A DNA stretch of 43,293 bases from Brachionus koreanus (taxonomy: Eukaryota; Rotifera; Eurotatoria; Ploima; Brachionidae), in contig PJRA01000493.1 in NCBI GenBank assembly GCA_016987375.1, positions 802,803-846,095 of the forward strand. Reading direction: 5' to 3'. Both the position numbers and the translations under genes were made by a program. Under the pieces are notes generated by a model. It ran no database searches and was not told the DNA's origin. It saw only the letters and a program-made list of their open reading frames with translations. Positions 11,595-22,695 of the stretch are shown here, in pieces. The number at the start of each line of letters is the position of its first letter. Position 1 is the first letter of the stretch.

Positions 11595-12791
11595 AAAATT
11601 TATTTAAAATGGTTTCAAACATTTGTCTTTAATTTCTCTGAACCTGTTTATTTTATTTTTTTGTTTTTTAACATCGCCTTAAAGACATTCTTTGAAATAA
11701 ATAATAATAGTAGTAATAGTAATAATAATAATAGTAATAATGCTGTTGTATTTTTACAGTATTTTTCTAAGAAAATTTTTTTCGAAAAAATCAAAATACA
11801 ATTAAGTAATAATAAAATAATAGTTAATATTCTACGATCAAGAAAAAAAGGTATGATCAATTTTGTTTAAACTAAATTGACAAAGCAGGAGATTGTAGAC
11901 TTTTTATGTCTTTTAGTTAAATTCTACCGACATTATTGAATTGATTGTCTATAGTCTACGTAGGCTATAGATCATTCTCTTTTTTTTTTTTTCTATTTGA
12001 AATACTAAAAAATATTTTATTAAAGGCCATTAGAATTGAATATAAAAAAAAGTGAACTTTACACCAGAAGAACTATGAGGTTTTTATAAACTTTTTAAAT
12101 ATTTTGATTTTGCTTAATTTTACACTTTTTTTATTCTTGTACTCATTTTGAATCTTTTTATGATACAAACTTTGTATCAGCAAACATTTTGCAAAATGAT
12201 TTTTTAACACTAGAAGCACCAAGCATTTTTCAGGTTTTTTTAATTCATAAATATTTCATAAAAAAACTAAAAGAATTTTTTAAAGAAAATTTTAAAATCT
12301 ACATAATTCAAAAAAGATAAATTAATTTGAAAAATCCATTCAAAAGATATGAAAATTTAAAAATTTTTCAAACAAGTCATTATTTACTGCTTTACCCCAG
12401 GTATTCATCCCATTAAAGATCGCCAGCTTGTTTATCTATAGATGCTAAGATTTTTTTTTGATCCTTAAATTTAAGATAATTTAGCATACTAATTATATTG
12501 GTTGAAATCACAAATTTACGTGATCAAAAACACTTAAAATAAAATTAAAAATTTTCTAAATCTCACTAATTGCCCCTAGATTTTTTTATAGCTTATAATA
12601 CTCCCTTAAGATAATAAACAATTAGAAAAAAAATATGCTTTTTATTCTATGGGTCCTAAATTATTATTCCTATTATTATTTATTTCAATGAATGTCTTTA
12701 AGGCGATGTTAAAAAAGAAAAACAAAAAAATAAAATAAACAGGTTTAGAGAAATTAAAGACAAATGTTTGAAACCATTCTAAATAAATTTT
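11595..12791. mobile_element. Non-autonomous TIR (foldback-like) DNA element, ~1.2 kb
   Basis: Two long inverted repeats, 11595-11715 and 12662-12791, match closely in opposite orientation. Both arms contain the landmark ATCGCCTTAAAGACATTC and the outer end AAAATTTATTTA. Differences are a few substitutions and a short insertion beside the T run. The interior (about 11716-12661) has no coding frame, so the copy cannot mobilise itself. It does contain an (AAT/AGT)n tract inside the left arm at about 11698-11742 and a 22-nt near-palindrome at 11949-11970. No convincing target-site duplication was seen, so the superfamily is not assigned. Confidence 0.7.
11698..11742. repeat. (AAT/AGT)n trinucleotide tract
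   Basis: AAT and AGT triplets at the inner edge of the left inverted-repeat arm. The right arm keeps a shorter version, so the tract expanded after or during element formation. Confidence 0.7.
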
Positions 12792-13070
12792 ATAAATATG
12801 ATTATTTAAAAAAGTTTTAAGATATATGATGTTTACAAATTAATAACAAAAATATATATAATTGATCATTAACAAAATATTTAAAAAAGCAAAACATTAA
12901 ATTAAATTTTTTTGAATTTTTTAAACAAAATCTGTAAAAATCAATTTCATTATTAAATAAATAAAGAGACCATAGACCTCTTAATCTTAAAGCTGTTCAT
13001 CAGTATTGTTTAAAATTATTCTTATAAATGTATAAATTATTTTTTATTTAGTTTGAAGTTTAATAATTGA

Positions 13071-13280
13071 CTCTATTCTATCCTAACGGATAATGGGGCG
13101 ACGCTGATCTCCTTTTCAGGTATATTAACAGCTTCAATTTGACACAGAGGCTACTGCATCGAATTAATCATATATACCGCAATTACTACCATGTCGAAAC
13201 AGATCCCCCAATTTATGATGAAAGGGATTAAACATGCGCCCCGTATTGCAGAGATATTTTGAGTTACTTATTTTAGCTAC
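13071..13280 (-). mobile_element. SINE copy 1, 5'-truncated
   Basis: Matches the complete SINE near 33.4-33.7 kb in its body and 3' part. Shared landmarks on the plus strand are CTATTCTATCCTA at the 3' end, ATCTCCTTTTCA, GACACAGAGGCTACTGCATCGA, and CATGCGCCCCGTATTGCA followed by GATATTTTGA. The tRNA-like head is missing, as expected for 5' truncation during reverse transcription. It is diverged from the full copy, so it is an older insertion. Confidence 0.8.
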
Positions 13281-14560
13281 TTTATTTTATTTACAGTAGT
13301 TAATGATCAACTTTTAGTTGAAACTTCAAGCCCTTGTTTTTTCAAACATTCAGGAATCAATTATAGAAGATATTCAGGAAAATTAATTTTCTGTTGGCAT
13401 AATGGACAAGATCTCAGATGAAGTTAAAGTTTAATTTTTTTCAAAAGAAAACACTGAATCTGAAGAATCAAAATTTATTTATATGGATTAGTCAACATCA
13501 TTTAGTAGTCATTAAAATTATACAAAACTCCATTTAAATCAATCAGAAGCTAGAGGACAAGCTCCTCTTTCAAAAAATATTCTCATTCTTAGAGGTAGCC
13601 TTACATGCTAGTCACATTTAAATGAATCAAAGATAAATCGTAAATCAAACTTTATTAGAGATATCAAAATTAAAGAGTTTATTATGTGAGTTTTCTGATT
13701 CATCTAAAATCGCTAACGATACATGTAAAAATACAACTGAATTTATATTGTCAGAAAAGTTCAAATAATATATTCCAGAGAATATTTTATTCAGTACAAA
13801 AAAAATGGTCTTTTGTAAAATCTTTCATATTTGTGACTTAAAAATGGAAGAAATATTGGTGCTTACGGAGTCTTTCCGGCTACAAAAAATGATACTAAAA
13901 TAATAAGAAGTTGGTTTAAGCTTGATAATCAATGGAGAATCTTTTAAGAAATGATGATGTAATTTTTAAAATTAGTTGTTCCATTATCGATCAATTTTTT
14001 CATCCAAATCCGATAAAAATGTATTGATGTGAAGGATTCAATCTAGACATTCATAAGCAATTACTTAAAAGGTCCAAGTATTTAATTAAAGAGGTCACTT
14101 TCTTTGGAAAATGACGATCCGACTAAGAAGTTTTATCATGTATCTTCCAAGGAATTTGATTTTAATATTGATATTAACCATTTTATTCAGTTTATCCCTT
14201 CAAATGGTGGTAGAATTGTCTTTTGTATTACTCCTAATTCTAGAAAGAAAATCATAAAAACTTGTTTTATTGACTATTTCCTTCTTAGTCTATGTTATGC
14301 AACTAGAATTAAGGATTTTTTTTTTACAATTTTTATCGACTTCAAATCTTGAATAAAGAAACTGTATTTGTGAAATTGTTAGCTTGATTGAAAAAAATTA
14401 GTAGAATAGAGCCAAGTCAATTTTAATTAATGATGTATTAAAACTTGAAGATGTAGATGGTGAATATTTGACACAAGAGCTGAACAAATCAAATCTGCAA
14501 AGCTATAAATCAATTGTAAAATGTTGCTGTAGAAAAGCAAACAATTTCTAAGTTAACATG
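13281..14560 (+). pseudogene. Decayed coding-like stretch, family not recognised
   Basis: This stretch between two SINE fragments is less AT-monotonous than its surroundings. It translates on the plus strand into short open pieces broken by many stops and frameshifts. The longest piece is 14104-14352 (82 residues). Another around 13850-13930 reads NGRNIGAYGVFPATKND. The pattern suggests an old coding element, perhaps a transposon, that has decayed. I do not recognise the family and cannot name a domain. Confidence 0.35.
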
Positions 14561-14877
14561 ATAATATTTATTATCATAAATAATAATATTTATTACCAGC
14601 CTAAATATTTCAACAAATAAAAAAACCTGCCCAAATTTTCAGAAATTGATTAATAATAATTTGTAAATTTGTAAAATGTGAATTTTTTTTAGAACTTTTT
14701 TGTAATAATTAATAATTTACTGCAACATGATATTGATTGCTTTGATTTAGATAGTGCAATAGAAGTTGAAGAATCTAAATCAATTAGTTACTTCTACAGT
14801 GAATAAATAATTCAATCATGGTCATTATTTAGGAGTATTTCGAGTTTTACTTGAATGATGATTTTTTTTTTTTTAAA

Positions 14878-14973
14878 CCCTATTCTATCCTAGTGGATAA
14901 TGGGGAGGAGCTCATCTCCTTTTCAAGTACCTTTTTGAGCAACAGCTCCGATCTGACACAGAGGCTACTGCAT
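14878..14973 (-). mobile_element. SINE copy 2, 3' fragment
   Basis: Carries the same 3' module as the full SINE (CCCTATTCTATCCTAGTGGA through CAGAGGCTACTGCAT on the plus strand). It is preceded by a T run that corresponds to the A-rich tail of the element on the minus strand. It breaks off into a short ATG/ATGATG repeat. Same orientation as copy 1. Confidence 0.82.
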
Positions 14974-17033
14974 GATGATGATTGATGAATGATGATTTGG
15001 CTCCTAGAAATTTAAAAAAAGCTAAAAACAATTGATAATCTATATCTCTAAATAAATTATTACCAGATTAAAATTTTATTGTTCAATTCAATAATTTAAT
15101 AAATAATACAATATAAATAATAAATTTTACATCCATTATTATTTTACAGCTTTTATTATTTATAGCTAATGGTCATTAGTGGCAATAATAAAAGTAAAAT
15201 ATTAAATATAAATTTTAAAATATATTTTTAAAGAATAAAATTAAAAATTGAAAATATAAAAAGGTGATTCAATCTAAAATTTTTCGCTTATTTACGCAAA
15301 ATTTCAATTTTTACGCTAATTGAGTATTTATTTAATTTTATTTTTTAATCTGCTACGATCTGAAAATTTTTTTGAATTTTAGTAATTAAAAATTAGTCTG
15401 AATTCAGTATCATTTTTATCTGACACACTTCAATAAATTAGAAAGAAAATGAAAATTTTGTTCATTTTTTTATTTTTTTGAAATTATTATTATTATTTAT
15501 TTTTTTTAGCCCCATATACAAAATTATTAAAAAAAAAATTAAAAAATTTTCACATAGCAGTATCTTAATACAGTTATAAATTTAACGGTAATTTATTTAA
15601 AAAAAAATTTTTTGAAATTCATCAATTCATGCTAAATCTAAGTCAATAGGGCAACTGCAGGCTCATCGATGCATATAGGAGGGTTCAAATCATTCTTGTT
15701 ATTTATTTCCAAGCAACGATTAGCGTTTTTTTTCTATATTTCAAATATATTCTATAATTTTTTGTTTTAAAAAACAAGGAACTATTTTTTCCTTAATCAA
15801 CGAAAAAAAATTTAACAATATAAGATTAACTTAAGAATTTTTAATTATTACTAAGATGTCTATTAATTAAATAATCAATAAATTATATTGTGTTTGTTAT
15901 TTTTAACTCAAATTTTCTTCATCTAAAGTGCTTCTTGTCAACTTGTATGGAACTTCAAGCCATTTGAACAGTCTAATTCAATTAAATTTTGTGAAATGAA
16001 ATCTTTTCAATTTATTATGCCGTTTGCATAGTCTCTTTTCTTGCCATTTTTAAAAATAATAATTTCATTTGAAAAAATTAAAAAATTATATTTATTATAT
16101 TTTTTATAAAAATTTCATATAAATGTAAAAGTAAAATTTAAAATCATTATTTTATACAATTTTTATCTATGTTATTTAATTTTTAAGATTTTCTTAAATT
16201 AAAGGTTTGTAATTTAATTTAAATTTTAGAAATGACGGAAAAATCAAAAAAAATGTTTTCAAATATTTTTGCTAAATAAACAGTTAAATGGTTTATTCAA
16301 ATAGTTATAATTATTGATTACAATTTACTAGTTAATGTAAAAAATTGACTAAATTGGATAAACTAAAATAAAAACTGAAAAAAATTAATTTTTTTTAATT
16401 TTTTTTTTAAAAATTCGATAAAAAACATTTGTCATTTCAATTGGCATTCATTTTTCTCTTTTTTGTTAAACAAATTAAATTAAAATTGGTTTGAAATTCG
16501 TAATTCGAAATCAGCCTTATTTATTCATCGCAAAAAAAATTTTTTTTCAACATCAAGATAAAACCTTGACATTTTTCAAAGATTTTATATTATTTCAATT
16601 TAGAGCTATTTTATTTAAATGACTTTATTTTTTCATAAAAATTGTGATAGCAAAGCAGCAAAAGTTTTTTTCTTGAACGAAAATTTGTCTTTTATTTCTT
16701 CAGGGATTTATGTCAATAGAATTTTTTTGTCAGATTACTTTAATTTATTATTAACTATCAAACCCATTTGTTTCCCAAAAAAAATTTCAAAAATATTAAT
16801 AAGAAATATAAATTTTTATTTTTAAATATCAAGTAATAAAATAATTCGAAAAAGAAAAATTCAAAAAAGTAAAATTCAAAAAAAATCGATTTAGAAATAA
16901 CTCTTTTTTAAGAAAAAAGCTTTAAAATTTTGTCATTTAGATTCATTAAATAAATTATAATAAATTTTAATAAAAAAAAACAAATGAGCTCTTTCATATA
17001 ATTTGAAATATAATTTAATATTTTTGAAATTAA
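14974..17033. other. AT-rich intergenic region before TEX2
   Basis: Homopolymer-rich DNA. The open frame at 16619-16825 has the composition of the surrounding DNA and no recognisable domain, so it is not called. The last ~100 bases are presumably the promoter and 5'UTR of TEX2. Confidence 0.5.
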
Positions 17034-20000
17034 ATGAGTTCGATTAAAGAAAGCTTAGCTCAGTCTTTGGGCTCAAATGCAGGCGAGCTGGCACAGAGCT
17101 TTTTGGAAAAATTTAAAAAAAATCGCAAAGATTCAACGTCAAAGCTGATCAACACGTTTGCAAGCAACATCGAAAAAAAACTTTCGTCAGGATCTAAGCC
17201 TTCAATTTCCCTGTCCAAACTAATGATTGAACAGGAAAATTCACCAGAAGCCCCTTCGATATCAGACAACGATGTTTTTCTACCAGAGCACAAGCTTGAA
17301 AAATCACAGAGCGAAATTCACATACAAACGAAAAAAGCTTTAGTACAGTCAATAAGTTTAAATGCGCCATTGAGTACAATTGACTCCGCCCAGCCCAGTC
17401 CCACTGTTCAAGAGACTTCATTCATGGATTCTCCAATTGCAGACTTACACCAAACAGATGTTGCATTACCTCAAACTTCAACCATCGATTCATCTGAAAA
17501 TTCAAACCAAAATTTTTTCACACCATCTATCATTCTGGCCTTAAGCATTTTAGTCATCTCTATCTTCAAATACATTTCTTACAGTTTGTTTATTTTTATT
17601 ATTGGACTATTGAGTGGTATTAGTGCTTGTGGTTCTATTTTTTACTTAATGCTCAGGTTTGATTTAGTAAAGCATTTATGTGCAAATAGTCAAGAGCAAA
17701 ACAGTGACCAAAATGAAATAAATTTAAAAAAATTTCTTATTCAATCTGCAATTAGAAAAGAGAACAAAAATTTTGACGGTGTTTACAAGGGTTGGATGAA
17801 CGAGCTGAGAGAAAGCTATTCACCACAAAGCTATTTTATAAACAAAACTCGTTCGGTCTATCTTAATCTAGACGGTAGCTACCTGCGACTGCAGATTAGC
17901 TCTTCACGGGTGCCAAAACGCGCGTTTGCTGATGAAAAAATCGGTCATGTACAACTAAATGACTTGAGAATATTTGAGCTTGAAGGCAGCCAAGTGTCGC
18001 TTTTGCCCAGTCAGCTATGCCGCAAACGGTACTGGTCCAAAAAATATCCGATTTGCATTAAAAATTGCAGGCTTTTGAACCATAAAAGCGACTTGAATGT
18101 ACTCAATGAGCTCATACTTTTTGCCAGAACTGACCGCGAAAAAGAAGAATGGTTCAATTTGTTCAAAAAAGCATCGGCCAAACAATTGCCAAGTAGTGAG
18201 CATTACCGAAATTCAACATTAATTGAAATGCCAAAGCGTTTGATATCCCAGAATAGCTTAAATTTTAAATATGATGTTGTAAATGATAAAATAGTTTATA
18301 AAGTAGAGGAAGAGAATAAAAAAAATGAAGAGAATGATAAAAGTGAAGAAGCAAATTTGAATGCTGAAACGCAGACCGAGTCAAGCTATATGTACGACTC
18401 GTCGCTGACATTTATGAACACATTTCTCATTCGAGTTTTTGCAGATTTTTTTCATAATCCCTTCTGGATTGGACAAGTACGGACCAAAATTCAGAACAAA
18501 TTAAACAAAATTAGAATGCCGTATTTTATGGAGGGGCTGCATGTGACAGGAGTGGATTTGGGAAGTGTAGTGCCACTAATTAAGCAAGTGAGTGAGCCTT
18601 GGTATGACGACAAAGGCCTATGGGTGCATTTAGACATTGATTATAATGGCAGCATTCAAATGAGCCTGGCAACCAAGCTTAATTTGATGAAGCTAAAGGC
18701 TGATGAATCAGAATTTAAAAGAGAATCTAGGCCGGATCGCAAGCATAATCCGGCCATTGAGAATTCATCTGAGGAGGACAGTCCTGAATCATCGGGCGAT
18801 GAATACATTCATTCGGATGATGAAAATAAACTTGTAGAAACGTAAATATGATTTAGTTTTAATTAAAAATTATAATTTTTCAAATTTGGCAGTCTCTAAA
18901 TTGAATATTAGATATTCAATTGAAAAAATTTTTTTTTATTTTTTTGTTCTAATTAGTTGCTTAAAAAAAAGTCAGATCATAAAAAATTTTAATCGAAAAC
19001 AAAAATGAATGATGCAAACAAAAAATTTTTCATTCAATCAATTATTATTCAAACTTTAGAAAAATATGTAATTTTTATCACGGATAAGTTCTTTATTTTA
19101 ATAGCCAGCCATTTTTAACAAGTTTCAGGCAGTTCAAACTAATTTATGGTTTGCCAAGATCGATTATTTTGATCGACCAAATTTTAGCCCAAATTCAATT
19201 GTGTAAAAATATTTTATATTTTTTTAAATTTTAAAAATTTTGAGTTCAAAATTTAAAAGTACAATATTATGACTTTAATTCTTGAATAAAATAAAATTTA
19301 CTCTTTAATTGATTCTCAATAAAGACTATATTTTGATCTTGATCTTGAACCTAAATTGAATTGATTTTTCAAAAATTCGAATGTTGAATTTTGAGAATAA
19401 AAGACACTCACTTTCAATTTTTAGCTTCCAAATATCATTTTCAAGCTTTAATAAAACAGAAAAATGCATACTTGGATTATTTTTAGTTTTCAAGTAATTT
19501 CAATTAGTTTTGGTAAGTCAAATTTGGCAATTTAGGTCGACCAAGCATTGGTTAACCAATTTAGTTAATTTAATTTCAGTTCATTTCGGCTTGAGTTAAT
19601 TTTGGGATTCCGAATTCTTAAAAAAAAATGCAGATTGTGTATGCAATTTATATTGAAAATGAAGAACTTATCTGAAGATAACTTATTTTTCTAAAGTTAA
19701 AATAAAATTCAAAATAATAAAATAATAATTAATCGAAAACGGTTTTAAATCTAATTTTGAGCCCAAAATTTGAATTAGTTTTAAACAAGAATTCAAATAG
19801 AATAAAAATCAAATGTCTAATTAGTCAAAATATTGGAGAATAAAAAACATTAAAACTCTTTTTTTATTTTATTATTATAACTTGATTAATTTACTGATTA
19901 AACAGTTATTATCTTTTATACAACTTTTAATTTGGGGAGTTTTTATATTTCTGTATTATTGTTTACTCATTGCTTGCTTAAAAATGAACCAGTAATCATT

Positions 20001-21052
20001 GATGTGTGTATCTTTTGCATTTTATTCCCATGATCGTAAATTGCATTTTATTCCCTTGGACTTTTTTAGAATTTAGAAAAAAAATTTTCCAATGATTCAA
20101 AATTGAAGTGTTTTAGTTACTGATAAAGAATTAACTGAAAATATATGCTTATAGTTCAACCGGAATTGCAATCCTATAGAGTAATGAATGTTAATTTCGA
20201 AAAATAAAGAAAAAGTTATCAAGATATCTTTGTTGATTTCAAAAAATTTTTTTTAAAAAACGTTAAAAGAAAAAATATTTTAAATTTTAATTTTTATATA
20301 CCAGTTAATTAATTTTTAAAAAAATTTTATTCATTTTTTTTAACTTATGTTCGGTTTTATCCATTCCGTACTTTTGTATATTCTGGTTGCGTAATTTAGG
20401 AACAACCCGGAAATTCAATGTTTTTTTTTCAATATTTGATTACTTTTATATTTTTTAATTTTTTTTTTACAAAAAAAATAGTGGTTGAGGGGAAGGGTAG
20501 AAAAAAAACGAAAAAAATTTACTCCATTATTCATTAGCTTAAAATAACAATTTAAAATTTTCATCTTAACAGCTTTTTTTTATTACTAAAACCTAATTTT
20601 TTTTTATTATAAAATGAGAAAAAAAAAATCGATTTTAAATTAAATTTTTTTTTTCAAGCGTAAATCCTAGCAAAAAATTACTAAATATGGTAAATAAAAT
20701 TGCGGCATCGAATTATTTTCAAAAAGCAGCTGAAATGAACTTTATAAAAAAAGCCATGGAAAATGTGTCTAATTGTCAGCTGCTTCTAAATGTGGAGATA
20801 AAACGAGTGACTGGAACCGTTGCATTAAACATACCTCCTCATCCTTCAGACCGTATATGGTACGGATTTGTTAAAAAACCAATAATGGATCTTGTTGCCA
20901 CTCCGCAAGTGGGTGAAACTGAAGTTTCCTATTCGGCTATATCGGATTTTATAGCCGATAAGCTGAGACTCGAGTTCCAAAAATTATTGGTTTATCCGAA
21001 CATGGATGACTTTTATATACCATTATTGAACAGTGAAGTGAAAAGTCTTTAA
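17034..21052 (+). CDS. TEX2: TEX2-like SMP-domain lipid-transfer protein
   Basis: Two exons, 17034-18841 and 20659-21052, give a 733-residue protein. The junction is supported by phase (two bases, then one) and by restoring continuous TEX2-like sequence (NPSKKLLNMVNKIAASNYFQK against the known family) that neither exon has alone. The donor is GTAAAT at 18842 and the acceptor a T-rich TTTCAAG ending at 20658. Order: polar N-terminal region, two adjacent membrane segments (~162-209, an ER hairpin in the family), a PH-like region (~240-365), then the SMP domain from ~455 (FADFFHNPFW, MPYFMEGLHVTGVDLG) into exon 2, ending FQKLLVYPNMDDFYIPLL. SMP proteins carry lipids between membranes at ER contact sites; TEX2 relates to yeast Nvj2. 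The N-terminal region is shorter than in vertebrates. Confidence 0.93.
18842..20658 (+). other. TEX2 intron, 1817 bp
   Basis: Bounded by GT and AG with a pyrimidine-rich 3' end. It contains no recognisable gene or element. Its length is far above the 45-60 bp typical of most other introns here. Confidence 0.85.
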
Positions 21053-21314
21053 AGAATTAAGTAAAACAGATTTATTAATTGTTTAAAATTTTGATGTTTT
21101 TTTATTATTTTTGCATTAATTTACAATAAATTTCCATTAATTTTTAATTATTTTTTAAAAAAATAATTATCTTCGATTGAATTTTTGAAATAACAACAAA
21201 AAAGATAAAAAAAATTCTCATTTTTTTAAAAAAAAATAAAAATTCAAAATTATAATAATATGAAAAAAATTTTATCTAAAATATACGCGAACATTCAATA
21301 AACTTCTTGTTTTT

Positions 21315-21406
21315 TTCGAGAAAACACTTTTCTTAATCTTTAAAAAAAAATTATAAATAATAAATTTTTTCTAGAATCAGCTAGATAACTGAGCTTTCAT
21401 ATAAAT
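21315..21406 (+). promoter_or_regulatory. Heat shock promoter: two HSE cores and TATA box (left copy)
   Basis: TTCGAGAA at 21315-21322 and TTCTAGAA at 21369-21376 both match the TTCnnGAA core bound by HSF1. The first is followed by another TTC unit nearby. A TATA box (TATAAAT) lies at 21400-21406, about 80 bases before the start codon. HSE-HSE-TATA is the classical arrangement of inducible small HSP genes. Function is inferred from motif and position. Confidence 0.72.
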
Positions 21407-21482
21407 AAATGTGAAAAAATATTATTCAGAATAAATTTTAAAAAAGTTAAACATATTTAAAAAAAGAGTTATTTTAACAAAA

Positions 21483-22307
21483 ATGTCTTTAATTCCACAC
21501 ATGTTTCCAAGATCAATGTTTGACATGGATCTTTGGTCTCGACCATCAAGTCTTGACTTTGGTCCATCAACATTGGATTTATTTGATCCATTTGACGAAT
21601 TGGATCACATGATGAGCCGAAATCTTAGATGGCTAAATAGACCTGATTTTTTCAATGAATTTTTGCCATCGGTACCAAAAGTTCCTCAAAAATATCGAAT
21701 CAAAGTTGACTGTAGAGGCTATTCGGCTGACTCGTTGAAAGTAAAAGTATCAGATGATAAGCAAAAATTGATTGTAAGTGGAAAAGAAGGTGAAAATAAA
21801 ACAAATGATGAAGATTATCACATAAGAGAATTTAAGAAAAGCTACAATTTACCACCAAATGCCGAAATTGATAAAATGGTCAGCTTTTTAGCTTCAAATG
21901 GTCAATTGGTCATTGAACTTCCACTCAAATTTGACCAAGAAAAAGCCACTCTAAACAAAGAGGACTTTTTTCCAAGGATTGTTGACAGTTCAAATGGTCA
22001 AAAACAAGTCGAAATGAATTTCTCTGTACCAAGTAACATAGATCCATCGAAAGTAAAAGTAACATGCAAAGATAGAGATGTAATCATACAAGCTGATGAT
22101 AAACAAGAGAGACCAGATGGTATTTCTCAAATGAGTTATTACAGACGAACAACATTGCCCGAGAATACAGATTTCAATTCAGTAAAATGCCATTTGGACA
22201 AAAACATGCTTTCATTGAAAGCCGATTTAACTAATGATCACATAACATCACATCGTCAAATACCAATTGAAATGAAAAATTGTCATAAATCAGTAGAAAA
22301 TAATTAG
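21483..22307 (+). CDS. Small heat shock protein with two alpha-crystallin domains (left copy)
   Basis: A single-exon 274-residue protein, identical to the copy on the other arm. After an N-terminal region (MSLIPHMFPRSMFDMDLW) come two tandem alpha-crystallin domains. The first, about residues 62-155, has the pattern YRIKVDCRGYSADSLKVKV ... YNLPPNAEIDKMVSFLASNG ... LVIELP. The second, about 175-265, has VEMNFSVPSNIDPSKVKVTC ... YYRRTTLPENTDFNSVKCHL. ATP-independent holdases of this family keep unfolding proteins soluble; two-domain versions are described in flatworms and length exceeds the usual 150-220. Absence of introns and the HSE/TATA promoter fit stress induction. Transcription runs toward the other copy. 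Confidence 0.93.
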   Translation: MSLIPHMFPRSMFDMDLWSRPSSLDFGPSTLDLFDPFDELDHMMSRNLRWLNRPDFFNEFLPSVPKVPQKYRIKVDCRGYSADSLKVKVSDDKQKLIVSGKEGENKTNDEDYHIREFKKSYNLPPNAEIDKMVSFLASNGQLVIELPLKFDQEKATLNKEDFFPRIVDSSNGQKQVEMNFSVPSNIDPSKVKVTCKDRDVIIQADDKQERPDGISQMSYYRRTTLPENTDFNSVKCHLDKNMLSLKADLTNDHITSHRQIPIEMKNCHKSVENN

Positions 22308-22418
22308 ATTAATTATTTTTTCTTGGTTAATTTTATTGTATTAAATTTATTTTTGGAAATTTTTTTAAATAAATATTAGAAAAATAAAATTAAATTTTTT
22401 TGTAATTTTAAATCAAAA

Positions 22419-22692
22419 CTAATGAAAGCCAAAAAGAAATTCATTTTTTATTTCTAATTCAATTAATTCATCATCAAAAAATTTTACATCATCCAAATAA
22501 AAATCTCCATAGCTATCACCATTCCAATTACTCTTTCCAAAATAGCAATTAGATCTGTTAGTAATTGCAGACAGATTATTTATTCCAGTATCTTTATATG
22601 CTTCGAGATTTCCATTAATGTAAATTGACATTTTACCTTCTTTTTGTACAAAGCCTAAATGATACCATTTAAATAATCGAAGAGGAGTTTTT
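22419..22692 (-). pseudogene. 3' fragment of the PAN/LamG gene in the left arm
   Basis: On the minus strand this carries the last 91 or so codons of the LamG-like exon at 24277-24855, identical in the open part starting MSIYINGNLEAYKDTG. It stops abruptly at 22692, where the inverted repeat ends. It has no promoter, start or 5' exons, so it is a truncated by-product of the inverted duplication. Confidence 0.9.
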
Positions 22693-22695
22693 TTT

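Larger units (their letters stand above)
21238..22695. repeat. Left arm of 1.46 kb inverted repeat
   Basis: Each base x pairs with base 47274-x on the opposite strand, with no indel across the arm. The encoded small HSP is identical over all 274 residues, and the shared part of the neighbouring gene is identical over 64 residues or more. The only mismatches found at the ends are at 21244/26030 and 22693/24581. The arm starts about 185 bases after the TEX2 stop. It ends inside a broken copy of the LamG-like exon, so it is most simply a copy of the right arm inserted here. Confidence 0.95.

Noticed and set aside
16619..16825. 68-residue frame before TEX2
   Set aside because: AT-rich composition like its surroundings, no domain, no splice partner.
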